Below are positions 18,949 through 28,878 of a stretch of DNA of 64,000 bases, piece by piece (position 1 is the first letter of the stretch; each line of letters opens with the position of its first letter). The notes under the pieces were generated by a model. It made no database searches and had not been told where the DNA came from. It saw nothing but the letters and a program-made list of their open reading frames with translations. Origin of the DNA: Bog-473 sp963730785 (GTDB lineage: Bacteria; Actinomycetota; Acidimicrobiia; Acidimicrobiales; RAAP-2); the NCBI GenBank assembly GCA_963730785.1, contig CAVSTF010000015.1:372001-436000 (forward strand), in the 5' to 3' direction. The position numbers and the translations under genes were made by a program.

Positions 18949-19954
18949 TCAGGAGCCGGTCGCGCTCTTCTTACTCGTCGCCGGTGCGAAGTACGCCTCA
19001 ACGGCCGTGGCGACTCCCTTGGCGATGACCTGTTGATCGGCCGCGCTGGCAGCAATGGACCCTTCAAACGGGTCGGTGAGGAAGAGGGGTTCGATGACAG
19101 CCCCAGGCATATTGCTGGGGGTCGCAAAGAACCCGGACGATGCAGGTCCGAGCAGCAACAGGTGGTGGTAGTTGGCCGCTTCAGCGGCCAGGCCCCCATC
19201 AGCCGCGTCACCCACGTCCGAACCTTCCGTCGCATCAGACACCGTTCCATCGTCCGGGATACTCCACCCGTGATCGTTCATGGCATGCAACGCATCGTTC
19301 TGCAGAAGGTTGGCGATCTTGAGATTCGCCGCGGTGAAGGGACGATCTGTGTCGTAGGTAGTGACGCTTCCTGCATTCTGTGCGGTGCCTCCGGCGTCCA
19401 TATAGATCCCGACCAACAGATTCTGCCTTGGCCTTATTGGCGCACACGTCTCGGGCCACGACGTCATCATGTGAGCCCTGCAATGTCAGCAACTGACCAT
19501 CGGTATCACCCGGACCGAGCTTGACCACGGTCGTGTCCTCAGTTCTCGAGACCACAACTCGAAACCCATTGCTCCGCAGGATGGCCATGGCATCGAGCTC
19601 GATCGGGAGGTTGACATGAGACTCTTCAACCTGCTGTCCAGACTCGGTTTCTCCGATACCCCCAGGGTCGAGACCCCCATGACCGGCGTCGAGGAACACG
19701 GTGATATTCCGGTCGCCATTTGTGGGCGGGTAACTCAGGCAGGCGCCTGAAGCGAAGTACGAAGGATCAATAGCCCTGGGGGCAGAGGTCCCGTGACCGG
19801 TCGAGAGGCGGCTCAGAGCACCTGTGGCCACCAGAATCACGACCACCACCACAACGATGAGCGCAACGAGTAGACGGAGTCGCCGGGCGGGACGGCGTGA
19901 TGTCTGTTGGGGCGTGCGCGACCTTCGCTCGAGGGACACCAACCAACTTCTCAC
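18949..19954 (-). CDS. Membrane-anchored N-acetylmuramoyl-L-alanine amidase (Amidase_3), frameshifted
   Basis: About 335 residues in two frames joined near 19,410. It starts at GTG 19,954 with GGGAGAA just upstream. Residues about 26-50 are one transmembrane anchor (LRLLVALIVVVVVVILVATG), placing the enzyme outside the membrane. Zinc-amidase motifs: VFLDAGHGGLDPGG (first His), a Glu in QVEESHVNLPI, VVVSRTED, then ESVGIYMDAGG where the family has the second His region. The end, NMPGAVIEPLFLTDP, corresponds to the conserved P-x-(V/I)-L-x-E-x-x-F-x-(T/S)-N segment with the catalytic Glu. It would cleave the amide between MurNAc and the stem peptide. The usual HADA motif reads YMDAGG here, so the second zinc His is not obvious, perhaps because the frame break lies right there. 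Confidence 0.8.
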
Positions 19955-20033
19955 GAAGTTCTCCCGTTGCGCTGGTCATCAACTGGGGCTCCGCTGTGTG
20001 TTTGACGGGATGAACGGTTCTGGGGTGAAATAC

Positions 20034-20070
20034 GAAACGGGGAGGTGGCCTGAAGCCACCTCCCCGTTTC
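20034..20070. terminator. Strong hairpin terminator
   Basis: A 16-bp perfect stem, GAAACGGGGAGGTGGC pairing with its complement, around a CTGAA loop. It lies 39 bp past the stop of the leftward surface-protein gene. The outer pairs are A/T-rich (GAAAC/GTTTC), but there is no clear U-run, as is common in high-GC bacteria. It probably ends the surface-protein transcript and isolates the downstream amidase gene. Confidence 0.75.
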
Positions 20071-20108
20071 ACTTACAACACTGCGTCTACGCAGTGCACT
20101 TCAATCCG

Positions 20109-22259
20109 TTACAGATTTATGAGACCACTAAATGCTGAAACGAGTTGTGCTCCACCTGAAGTCGGCAGGTAGTCAAGGCTTCCAGCGAAGTGGTCCTGGT
20201 AGCCGTTGTGCAGCAGGGTGGCCAGCACCGCCGGGATGCTGAGCAGCAGCTGGCATGAAATGCCGGTGATGTTCAAACCCGGAATGGACGCTTGAAGAGC
20301 GGTGAGCAAGCCCGGAGCGGAGCAGAGCACCGAGCAGGTCGTGACCCCGTTTGCGTTGGTGACGGCACTGCACAACGGAACTCCGCCGACCGTGTACACC
20401 ACGGTCTGATTCGGAATGCCCTTGAGCGTGACATTTGACGTCAACACCGAGGTCAGGTTGAACAGGTACGGGTTGGTCGGCAGCACGCTGATGACCGCAG
20501 GCGTCGACGACAGTGTCGTCGGCGCCGGCTTGATCGTCGTGCTTCCAGCGACGTAGCTGATCGTGTAGTTCGGGTCCTTGGCGCCCGAGCATGTGTTCGG
20601 GTACACCGCCACATCGCTGGTCGCCTTAGCCGTCGTGCTGCAAGAGGCCTGAGGATTCAGAACGCTGGGCGTCTGATTCAACACGAAACCGCTGTAACTC
20701 GGCGTCACCGTCGGGATCGCCTGGCCGTACAGGATGGTCGAACTACTTGCCGTCACGTTCAATGGGGCCGGATTGATCGTCTGAGTCCCATTGACGTAAG
20801 TGAAGGCATAGTTGGGATCAACGGCGCCGAAGCAACTGTTCGAGTAGTTCCCAACATTGCTCGACTGAACTGCAGCCGAGATGCACGTCACTGCGTGTGA
20901 GAAGACGCTGGGACCTTGGTTGAACACGAAACCGTTATACGAAGGGGTCACGGCAGCTACCGGGGATCCGTAGATCGACGTGCTGCTCGATGCCGTAACG
21001 GTCAGCTTGGCCGGCAATACATTGATGTTCTCAACCGCCGTCGGTGCCGCGTCCTAGTCGATGTTTCCCGCCTGGTTGGCGTTGACCTGACAGGCACCGA
21101 TACCGATGAATGTCACCGTGCTCCCGGACAGTGAGCAGACCGAGCCGGCTCCGGTGCCGAGTGACAGGACTACCGGGTTACCCGAACCACCTCCGCTGAC
21201 GGACACGTTCCAGGTCTGGCCGTAGTACGTGGGGTTGGGCGGCGTCGTGTTGTAGGTGATCGTCTGCGGCAACGGAATGACGTTGTAGGAGATGCTCTTC
21301 GTCGCCGAGAGTCCGTTGCTGTCAGTGGCGGTCACCGTGGCGCTGTAGAAGCCCGGATTCACACCTGTCGAAGCACCCAACTGCTGCCCCGAAGGAGCAT
21401 TGTTGCCGTGGTTGTCGACCGCGCTACAACCGGTGATCGACGTGCCGTCGGTGCTCGCACAGTTGTACGAAAAGGTCGGTACCTGTCCGAAGTAGTACGT
21501 CGCATTATTTTGGGGACTGGTAATGGTGATGGTCGGCGGAGAAATGACGTCTGTAGGAGATGCTCTTCGTCGCCGAGAGTCCGTTGCTGTCAGTGGCGGT
21601 CACCGTGGCGCTGTAGAAGCCCGGTAGCACTCCTGTCGAAGCACCCAACTGCAGCCCCGAAGGAGCATTGTTGCCGTGGTTCGTCGACCGCGCTACAACC
21701 GGTGATCGACGTGCCGTCGGTGCTCGCACAGTTGTACGAAAAGGTCGGAACCGTTCCGTACAGGTACGTCGCACCATCTTGTGGACTGTTAATGGTGATA
21801 GTCGGCGGAGTGGGCGGCGTCGGCGGCGGTTGCCACGTCACGGTGCCTATACCGTCGATTTGTGTTCCCGCAGCATCGAACCAAGTAAAGAGCACGCCGT
21901 CGGTGCCACTTCCACCATTGTTATTGATGGTGAAGGTGAACTGTCCATTGCCGTCCGTCGTCAAAGTTCCCGTTTGAGGGGAGTCCGGTCCGATGTCGAG
22001 GTCGTAATTCACCTGATACGAACGGCTTTACATTTCCGACGTTCTGCACCGTGACGATCATCGTCGCGGTGCCACCGGTTTGCGCATTCTGGGTGGCGGG
22101 ACTGACGATCACTTGGCCCGTGCCAGCGGATGCCGCAGTGACACCAACCGTGCCGACGACGATTGCGGACGCGCTAAGCGCCGCCACCGCCAAAAGGCTT
22201 CTCGATGCCAGACGAATTAATCGTCCTGATCTATTTCGTGGATTACGCAAGCGCGCCAC
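20109..22259 (-). CDS. Large secreted Ig/MBG-repeat surface protein, frameshifted
   Basis: About 715 residues spread over several frames. GTG at 22,259 has GAAGGA four bases upstream and opens a signal peptide (SRSLLAVAALSASAIVVG, ending near ASAGTG). A stretch like a conserved-repeat/DUF11 domain follows. Then come two Ig-like units duplicated at DNA level (NSPQDGATYLYGTVPTFSYN; DSNGLSATKSISY), and two MBG-like repeats with cores LTVTASSSTSIYGSP and LNVTASSSTILYGQA, each with PSYxGFVxNQxPSV. The last domain has TVVYTVGGVPLCSAVTNANG. No LPXTG, SLH or C-terminal membrane helix is visible, so it is probably released or loosely bound. It ends at a strong terminator. Upstream is the paired repeat shared with the LuxR gene. 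Confidence 0.7.
21283..21811 (-). repeat. Two near-identical tandem copies (about 260 bp) encoding Ig-like units
   Basis: Copy 1 spans about 21,283-21,540 and copy 2 about 21,549-21,811. Long stretches are identical, for example the segments encoding GLSATKSISY and the part reading TFSYNCASTDGTSITGC. The copies differ by a few substitutions and single-base indels. The near-identity shows a recent duplication within the surface-protein gene. The copy boundaries are approximate. Confidence 0.8.
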
Positions 22260-22358
22260 TCCTTCGATACTTGAAAGCCCGCCAAGGCGAGGGGACGCAC
22301 AAGCTGCGCGACCTACTTTGGAATGTAGGCCGGTAGCGCTTATTTTGTTAAGTGAAAC

Positions 22359-22382
22359 GGGGGGTGAACAGGGGGGTGAACG
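22359..22382 (+). promoter_or_regulatory. Paired GGGGGGTGAAC direct repeat upstream of the surface-protein gene
   Basis: Two 12-base units, GGGGGGTGAACA and GGGGGGTGAACG, in direct tandem. They begin 100 bases upstream of the surface-protein GTG. The same GGGTGAA(C/T) pair with the same 12-base period occurs about 100 bases upstream of the LuxR-type gene. I read it as a candidate activator site shared by the two genes. The protein that binds is unknown; the LuxR-type regulator is the obvious candidate. Confidence 0.5.
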
Positions 22383-22475
22383 TCAGATGCGCCACCAAGG
22401 TGTGACAAAAGGTGGCCACTAATTTCACACTTGACCCCTGATGCTCGGATGGGTATCCCATCCGCTACCTACCAA

Positions 22476-24096
22476 TTACAAGAGGCCCCATTCGCGTGCC
22501 CGCGCGACTGCGTCAGCCCGAGAGTGCACGTCAAGCTTTCGATACATGCTCAGTCGATGTGAACGAACCGTATCGACCGATACGTACTGGGCTTTGGCGA
22601 TCTCTTTCATGGTTTTGCCTGAGATCAACTCCCGGAGGACCTCTGTCTCCCGATCGGTCAAGGAGACGATCTCAATGTGGGCCGAGAAAATCTCTCGCGC
22701 GTTCTTCACCTCGGGAATGTCGAGGAGATCTGACAAACCAGGAACCTGCGGAGCCAGTTTCTCCAGAATCTCGCCTGGCACCACCTTCAATGTCCGGAGC
22801 AAGCAGTTCTTCTCAATGACGGCGACACCACGACTGAGTTCCTTTATCGCTCGAGGTACATCGCCACGGAGAAAGGAGGCGGCGGACGTGATCATTGAGA
22901 GTTCAGCCCGCGTCCGTGGCGTTGAATTGGGATCCCACAGTGCATCCCCCGCCTGAAGGATCGCTCTGTCATAGGCACCCGTCATGAGGGAGAGGCGGGC
23001 TGCACCAATCACCCAAAGTGGATGGCCGGATCCTCGGCGGGTGAGTACTGATTCCGCCCGGGTGCCTTGGCCGGCCGCCAAGTGCAGATCCACCGCCGCC
23101 GCGTCCATGAGGTGATTCGAGATGCCGTCACCGCCGACTTTGCCGTCGCCGCCATTCAGGAGCCCTGGTCGGTCGAGACGGTAAATGCCTTCCTGCGGAT
23201 GCCCGAAAGCCAGTTCATACTGGGCAAACGCGTAGGCCACATAGGCCCAGAACTCCTCTTGTTCGTGCAGTGCTTCGAGTTCATTGAGAGCGGCCTGGGC
23301 GGCTGCTTTGTCGAGCCGGTCCAGCGCTTCGAGTGCCCTCGCCACATCTGCCGGAACGTGTGACACCGCTCCAACCCATCCCCCGATATCGGGGAGCTTG
23401 TCCCGCCGCTGCAGCCAGGACACGACTTCGGGGTTGTGGCCCATCATGGCGTACGTGAGCGACGTGTGGCTCGCCGATATCGCACCCATGAATTCAACGG
23501 CCCGACGCATGTGTGCAGTAAATGAACGGATGAGCGGTTTGACGGAGCCCTGCAGGTCGCCGGCCAGCTGGCGCGTAATCCCCCACTGCAATTCAAAGGT
23601 GCCCAAGACGTCTTCTACGAGTTCCGGTCGCGTCCGGCTCACCACATCAGCAATTCGATCGACCTTTTCAACCATTCCCATGGCGGCCTGGAAAAGACCT
23701 TCCCGGCGAAGAGCGATGATTTGGCCGGTCGCCACCGACAGGATTTCTCTCACCTCATCACTGGCGCCCAGTCGATCCAATTCGTCTGGTTCGTCAGGGA
23801 GAGGCTGACCGACCACGCCACTCAGGTTGTACGTGCGGCCGAACACTTCACGTCCGGTCACCAACATCGGATCGCTGTCAATGATGTCGGCCGGCATCGT
23901 CCGATACATCCAGGCCACGGTCGGGTAGTGGTTGCAAACCACTTCTATGAAGTTGCCTTTGAAATACTCGGCCACGCGCTTCCCAGTCAGCAGCCAACAC
24001 CAAGTTGACGAAATCTTTGGGTTCGGTCGGGACGGCCACTTCCTGGTCCAGCGCCGTAAACGACATTTCTGGATCGTCAAATGGATCGTCCGCCAC
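22476..24096 (-). CDS. LuxR-type transcriptional regulator with large helical sensor region (one frameshift)
   Basis: About 540 residues. GTG at 24,096 follows GGGGGA; the first 40 residues (MADDPFDDPEMSF...) are in one frame and the rest continues in another from about 23,975. The C-terminal about 65 residues are a LuxR/GerE helix-turn-helix: SLTDRETEVLRELISGK, MKEIAKAQYVSVDTVRSH, LSMYRKLDVHSRADAVA. The long middle is helical, with TPR-like or MalT-like repeats (AAAQAALNELEALHEQEEFW; YDRAILQAGDALWD). There is no P-loop, so it is not a complete MalT/LAL ATPase regulator. It could sense a ligand or protein partner through the helical region. Its stop faces the surface-protein promoter region 216 bp away, and paired repeats precede both genes, suggesting autoregulation and control of the surface protein. 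Confidence 0.8.
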
Positions 24097-24413
24097 GTCC
24101 CCCGCCTCTCAATTTGGTGTTCCGCCTACCAAGCTATGTGCCTCGAACAGTTTTGCGCAGCGATTCCAAGATGCAGCCGCCAGCTGGAAGCCTGGGTGGG
24201 TGAACGAGGGGGTGAATCGAACCCGGCCCTGAGTTTTACGACGCCGTACTAATCGACCGGAATGGCGAAACGAGAAGAGTTTCCAGGGAGCTCTCCCCTA
24301 ACTGCAGGGAGGATTGAGTTTCGAGGGAAATGACCCGAACTACCTGCTCAGTGCAGCAAAACAGTGTGGGCTCAGTGGTTAGCCGCAATAGCGACCGCCG
24401 ACCAGCCTTCCGG
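24097..24413. other. Intergenic region between the LuxR-type gene and tRNA-Ala
   Basis: 317 bp without a convincing coding sequence. The left part contains the paired repeat at 24,198-24,217 and would hold the promoter of the leftward regulator. The right part follows the leftward tRNA and should include its 3' processing and termination signals. I see no U-run hairpin there. A leftward reading frame through the tRNA is an artefact. Confidence 0.6.
24198..24217 (+). promoter_or_regulatory. Paired GGGTGAA(C/T) repeat upstream of the LuxR-type gene
   Basis: GGGTGAAC at 24,198-24,205 and GGGTGAAT at 24,210-24,217 keep the 12-base period seen upstream of the surface-protein gene. They begin about 102 bases from the regulator's GTG, against about 103 for the other gene. 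Same orientation and same distance relative to both leftward genes make coincidence less likely. Confidence 0.5.
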
Positions 24414-24486
24414 TGGAGGTGAAGGGATTTGAACCCTCGGCCTCTACATTGCGAACGTAGCGCTCTGCCAGCTGAGCTACACCCCC
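24414..24486 (-). tRNA. tRNA-Ala (anticodon CGC)
   Basis: 73 nt, CCA not encoded. The acceptor stem GGGGGTG pairs with CACCTCC (one G-U) and the discriminator is A. The D-arm has GCTC...GAGC; the anticodon arm CTACG-TTCGCAA-TGTAG gives anticodon CGC, reading GCG (alanine). The T-arm is GAGGG-TTCAAAT-CCCTT. All stems close. It lies just downstream of the leftward mannosyltransferase-like gene. Confidence 0.95.
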
Positions 24487-24524
24487 GGAGGCGAACCAGG
24501 ATAGTCAATCCTGGGGGTTGCCCT

Positions 24525-25635
24525 TCACGGCCACATGATCGTGGTGGTCTGGTGCAGAGTCCCCACCAGCACGGCGGAGAAGAGCACGGCTTGAGACCCC
24601 AACATGATGGCCGCCAAGAAGGTCGTCCATTTGGGTCGCAACTTCCAGGCCAGTGCGGCCAGAAGCGGGAAAGCCGCCATGGTGTAGCGCAGCTCACTGT
24701 TCGGGAGCCACGGACTCATGGCTCCGATGACGCTGCCGATCGTAAAGATCCACCAGTAGATGAGGAATGTGCATTCCGCCCTCACGGGCCCTCCAAAGGA
24801 GGTCAAGCCCGAAGACGATGAAGAGGAGGGCCACGCTGGACGTCACCAATTGCCAATCGCCCCACGAATGCGGGCTCGTCAATAGGCGGCCCAGCGACAG
24901 GAACGGTGTCAGGAACAACCTGAAGCGTCCATTGCCGAAGAACTGCTCGGCCTTGACGAACGCCAGCGGCGTTCCCGTCATGTGCCACGAATAGGCCAGC
25001 CAGGCGAGCAGTCCGAGTGGTGACACGATGATGGCCAAAATGGGACGAAGTTTTGGCTCCTTCATCACTGCCTTCAGGGCGACCACCACGACGCAAATAA
25101 TGAGGAACACCCCAAAATTTCTGGTCAGGCTGCCCACGATGGCGAACGCGGCCGCGGTCATCCACATGCGCCGGGACAGCGCATACAAACAGGCTGCTGC
25201 GGCCGTCAAAAAGAGCCCTTCGGTGTACGCCATGCTGAGCACGAAGGCCGATGGAAAGCAGACGTACAGCAGGGTCGATCGGTCGGCGATGACAGATCCG
25301 AAGACGCTCCGTACCGCCAGCCAAATGGCCACCACCGAAGTAAGGCCGAACACAAAGGTAAGTGCGAGTTCGGCATTGGCATAGCTGAGTCCGGTCAGAT
25401 CGACCGTGGCTCGGACAACCGACGGGTAGGCCGGGAAGAAGGCCCACCGGCTTCCGTCCGCCTCGTCGAAAATTCGATTGGGATAGCCGTGCTGGGCAAT
25501 CTTCGTGTACCAAAAGCCATCCCAACCCGTCAGAGCCCGGAGAAGGTGCAGCCGAGGGATTCGCCATGCCGTGATGAGGCCGGCAACCAACACCACCACC
25601 CGGGAGATCAAGAAGTATGAGAGTGGGCGCCGCAA
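24525..25635 (-). CDS. PIG-V-like GT-C mannosyltransferase (one frameshift)
   Basis: Multi-pass membrane glycosyltransferase of about 370 residues, joined across a break near 24,795. The first lumenal loop has the family signature GWDGFWYTKIAQHGYP, with the Asp expected in GT-C enzymes, followed by WAFFPAYPSVVRA. Nine to ten hydrophobic segments follow, including LLYVCFPSAFVLSMAYTEGL, a loop typical of bacterial PIG-V relatives. The last frame adds PNSELRYTMAAFPLLAALAW. Such enzymes use polyprenyl-phosphate sugars to glycosylate lipids or proteins outside the membrane. The first good start in frame is TTG 25,635, but an in-frame extension upstream is possible. The adjacent gene is a polyprenyl-phosphate glycosyltransferase, a fitting donor synthase. 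Confidence 0.78.
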
Positions 25636-25766
25636 TGCGTGCCACAGGTGAGGATCGCTGGGACTCGAAGTGACAGTTTCAGTAGCTGCTGGCGCTGGCG
25701 GGCGAGTGCGGCATGGTCTCGAGGTCCGATTCGCTCGAGGTTCGGAAGGAGATCGACATCGGGTAC

Positions 25767-27087
25767 CTAGGTGCCGGCTAGTTCGATGTGGGTGGCGCCT
25801 GGCGATGTGGGATGGAAGAGCCAGTTTCTCAGGACGGCGAAGCGAAGTATCGCCGCCGCCCCGTTGCCCACAGTGACCGCGGTGAGGGTCAGCGCCAGTG
25901 AGGATGGGTCAATGAGGTCCGCCAACACGAGAGCCACGGTCGTGAGGACCGCACTCAGCGAGAACAATCCGACGACCATGGCGACCACTCGGCCCTGATG
26001 CAGCCGCGTGGGCAGGCTCCGGGACAGCTCTCGATGGGCCACCGTATTGAAAAGTGTGCAGATGGCGAGCGCGACGCGCATTACCGGCAAACGGTCCGAG
26101 GGCAGTCCTTCCGGCCAGAAAGAGGAAGAGGTACGCCGCGGTGCTCAGCAACCCCACGCCGGCGAATCGGAGCAACTCATCGGCCGGAACCTCGTCAAAA
26201 CTTGAGCCGGCTGGCGCGGCACCGCGTACGAGTTTCAGCGCCTCGCCATGGGAGATTCTCCACACTCCTCGCAAGTCACGGATCGCCGTCTGGAGCACAT
26301 TGACCCTGGAATCTGGGTCATCGATCCAGTCAACCGGGACCTCACTCATTCGGAGTCCGAGCCGTTCGGCGGTGATGAGAAGTTCGGTGTCGAAGAACCA
26401 TTCGTCGTCCTTCACCAGGGGCAGGAGCTGGAGGGCAACGTCCCGGCGCATTGCCTTGAATCCGCATTGCGCGTCGCTGAACCGACCCCGCAAGCACAAT
26501 TTCAACGTGAGGTTGTAGGCGCGCGAGATGAGTTCACGCTTCGGTCCGCGTACGACCCGGGCGCCGGGCGCCAGCCTCGTACCGATGGCCACGTCTCGGT
26601 GGCCGGAAATGAGCGGGGCCACCAGCGGCAGGAGCGCGGTAAGCGAGGTCGACAAGTCGACGTCCATGTAGGCCACCACGGGAGCGGTGCTCGTCGACCA
26701 TGCGCTCCTCAGGGCGAGTCCCCGACCCTTCTGACGCAGGTGCATGGCTGCCACGCCGGGTGTCGAAACAGCCAACTCGCTGGCGACGGCAAACGTGGCA
26801 TCAGTACTTGCGTTGTCGACAATGGTGACCAGGGCTCTGAACGGGAACGACTCGTCGAGGAACTGGCGAAGGCGGAGGATGCGCTCAGCCAGCAGCGGTG
26901 CCTCGTTGTACACCGGCACCACAATCTCTACGTCAACCGGTACCTGGCGCGGATCGGGCTTTGGACCGCCCGATACGTGGACCGCCATATCCGGGACTGC
27001 TCCCGGCCGATCGGCCTCTCCGTAGACGGCGCCTGATCGTTCGCTCTGAGTGTGCTCTGGAACGGTCATCCCCCAACTTCCGTGCAT
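25767..27087 (-). CDS. Polyprenyl-phosphate glycosyltransferase (GT2) with C-terminal GtrA-like domain (one frameshift)
   Basis: About 440 residues. The GT2 domain begins near residue 50 with VEIVVPVYNEAPLLAERI and has IVDNASTDAT, VVAYMDVDLSTSL (the DxD metal site) and SDAQCGFKAMRRDVA, the conserved QCGFK loop of dolichyl-phosphate glucose/mannose synthases. A frame break near 26,090 separates the GtrA-like tail of four hydrophobic segments, including VVAMVVGLFSLSAVLTTVAL and a C-terminal RFAVLRNWLF typical of GtrA. It would make a polyprenyl-phosphate sugar on the cytoplasmic face and may help flip it. The neighbouring PIG-V-like enzyme is a plausible consumer. The start could be ATG 27,087 or 27,069, the latter behind a G-rich site. 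Confidence 0.82.
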
Positions 27088-27188
27088 CGAAAGCTCTAGG
27101 GATTAATCCTAAGGACCGAGGATCCGGATACCCATGGGCCAAAGGACCCATTTCATCGCCGTTTACCCTGCATCTGGGATTGGGGGCG

Positions 27189-27890
27189 TTAGCGCGCGGC
27201 GGCGATTTGATCCGGGTAGAACTCTTCGTCCCAGCCGCCCGGGAAGCCAGCTTCGGCTGGACCGGAAACTTGGTCGATGAATTCGTCCTCGTAGTACACC
27301 TGACGGGTCGAGGGTCGACGGTGTTGGCGCTGCAGTTCGAGTTCCCGGGCGTAGCCGATGAGGCCGATCAGAGCGAGGGAAGCCAGAGCGAAGAGGCCGG
27401 TGCCGATCCAGGCCAAGCGAGCCACCGAGAACACGCCGATGATGCCGGTGGTCAGGGTGGACACCACGAGGACCCGGAGAATGAAATTGCAGCGCCGGCG
27501 AGCTTCCTGCCGGCGGAACACGGCCAACTCGGCCCGCGTCTGGGCTGCGCTCAGGGCGTGATCGGGCGACTGCACTTGTCCGACCCGCTCATAATCGGCG
27601 CTGTCGTGGCCGTATTCACCGTTGATGGTTCGAACCAGGGTCAGTTTGGGCCGACGATCGGAGAACTCGGAGGTCACGGCTGGTGCGTACTCCGCTCCCG
27701 GCATGGCCGTGTGCAGGCGGTAGGCCGGCTCCACCAACTTGGGACCGGCGTGCTCCAACAGTTCAAGCTGATGATGGAAATGGTCGATGGACCCGGCGCC
27801 CTGATTCTCGGCACGGCGCCGCAACGCGCTGGGCACCAGCACCACTATCCACAGTACGACTACCAGTACCAACAGGATCACAATCGTCAC
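27189..27890 (-). CDS. Actinobacterial membrane protein, possibly SepX/GlpR-like
   Basis: 233 residues with three hydrophobic segments: residues 2-19 (TIVILLVLVVVLWIVVLV), then about 142-160 and 163-180 (IIGVFSVARLAWIG; ALASLALIGLIG). After the first helix comes PSALRRRAENQGAGSIDHFHHQLELL. A short N-terminal anchor followed by a PxxLRRR motif resembles the actinobacterial family annotated GlpR, in which Streptomyces SepX acts in cell division. The similarity is partial, so treat the name as tentative. The C-terminus is soluble and acidic (YYEDEFIDQVSG; GWDEEFYPD). The start is GTG 27,890 close behind GGGGAG. Neighbours give no functional hint. Confidence 0.5.
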   Translation of the reverse strand: MTIVILLVLVVVLWIVVLVPSALRRRAENQGAGSIDHFHHQLELLEHAGPKLVEPAYRLHTAMPGAEYAPAVTSEFSDRRPKLTLVRTINGEYGHDSADYERVGQVQSPDHALSAAQTRAELAVFRRQEARRRCNFILRVLVVSTLTTGIIGVFSVARLAWIGTGLFALASLALIGLIGYARELELQRQHRRPSTRQVYYEDEFIDQVSGPAEAGFPGGWDEEFYPDQIAAAR

Positions 27891-28073
27891 TCCCCGACGA
27901 CCTACCTTCGCTCCGTGGAAGACCCTAATCAGCAGGGAATTCCAAATGGTGGATGGTTGGGGAAATGCACAGCGCCGACCTCGTCAGCACCTCTCCGTGT
28001 GGGTCATGTTGTACTTCGCTCGAACGCGTACGGCAAGCGCTTTCTGTCGTCCCTGCTCAGTGGGCCGACCGCG

Positions 28074-28878
28074 TCAGATTCGAGCGCGACTCCACCAACG
28101 TCCGTCCTGACCACCGACGTCAACCGACACGCTGAAGCACTCCGATACCAGGGCCGAGGTCACGATTTCGGGCAACGGACCCGTGGCCAAAATGCCCCCT
28201 TGGCGCACGAGCGCCGCATGGGTGAACCCGGAAGGGATCTCCTCGCAATGGTGCGTGACCAGCACAATGGTGGGGCAGGTGGGGTCGGCCGCCAGTGCAC
28301 CGAGACGGGAGACCAGGCGCTCACGTGCACCCAGGTCCAATCCGGCTGCCGGTTCATCAAGCAGGATGAGCTCGGGTGCTCCCATGAGGGCACGGGCCAG
28401 CAGGACCTGTTGGCGCTCCCCCTCCGATATGACGCCGAACGGCCGGTCGGCGATGGCGCCCGACCCCTCCGACATCGAGCAGCGACTCTGCTCGCTCCTT
28501 GTCATCGTCGGTGTAGCGGTGCCACCACGTCTCGAGGGCGGCGTAGCGCCCGCTCATCACCACGTCGCGGGCGGTGAGATCAGCCCGAAGTTGGCGGGTG
28601 ACCGATCCGCTCACCAGCGCAATGCGCGGCCGCAGCGTCCGGACGTCGACTCGACCGAGGGTGGCGCCCAGAATGCGCACCTCACCGGCGGTGGGCCACA
28701 GTCGGGCCCCGGCTAATGACAAGAGCGTGGTCTTGCCCGAACCATTGGGACCCAACACCACCCAGCGTTCGCCGGCGTGCACATGCCAGTTCACCTCGGA
28801 GAGAACCGGGACTCCTTCACGCCGGACGGTGACAGCGTTTAGCTCGATAATCCGATCCCGATCATCCGGCCGGGTCAC
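28074..28878 (-). CDS. ABC transporter ATPase without a partner permease (one frameshift)
   Basis: About 268 residues joined across a break near 28,480. GTG at 28,878 overlaps the stop of the upstream small gene (GTGA). Motifs: Walker A VLGPNGSGKTTLLSL, Q-loop region RIALVSGSV, signature ISEGERQQVLLARALM, Walker B LILLDEPAAGLD and H-loop VLVTHHCEEIP. The architecture, and an E in place of Q after the first Walker region, recall ModF-type stand-alone ATPases or FtsE-like subunits. No permease lies next to it. It is the last gene of the leftward cysH-sulfite reductase operon, so a link to sulfate/thiosulfate uptake or to cofactor-cluster handling is possible but unproven. Confidence 0.8.

Noticed and set aside
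24236..24697. Leftward reading frame of 153 codons running through the tRNA-Ala
   Set aside because: It contains the typical artefact peptide read through a tRNA gene (GCSSAGRAL...FKSLHLH) and has no homology otherwise; the tRNA explains the conservation.
27106..27188. Possible terminator after the SepX-like gene
   Set aside because: TGGGCC...GGACCCA could pair, but the stem is interrupted and lacks a U-run; too weak to annotate.
26898..28577. Rightward open frame of 559 codons
   Set aside because: It lies antisense to the glycosyltransferase, the SepX-like gene and the ABC ATPase, all of which have clear motifs. Its own sequence is low-complexity Gly/Arg/His typical of high-GC antisense frames.
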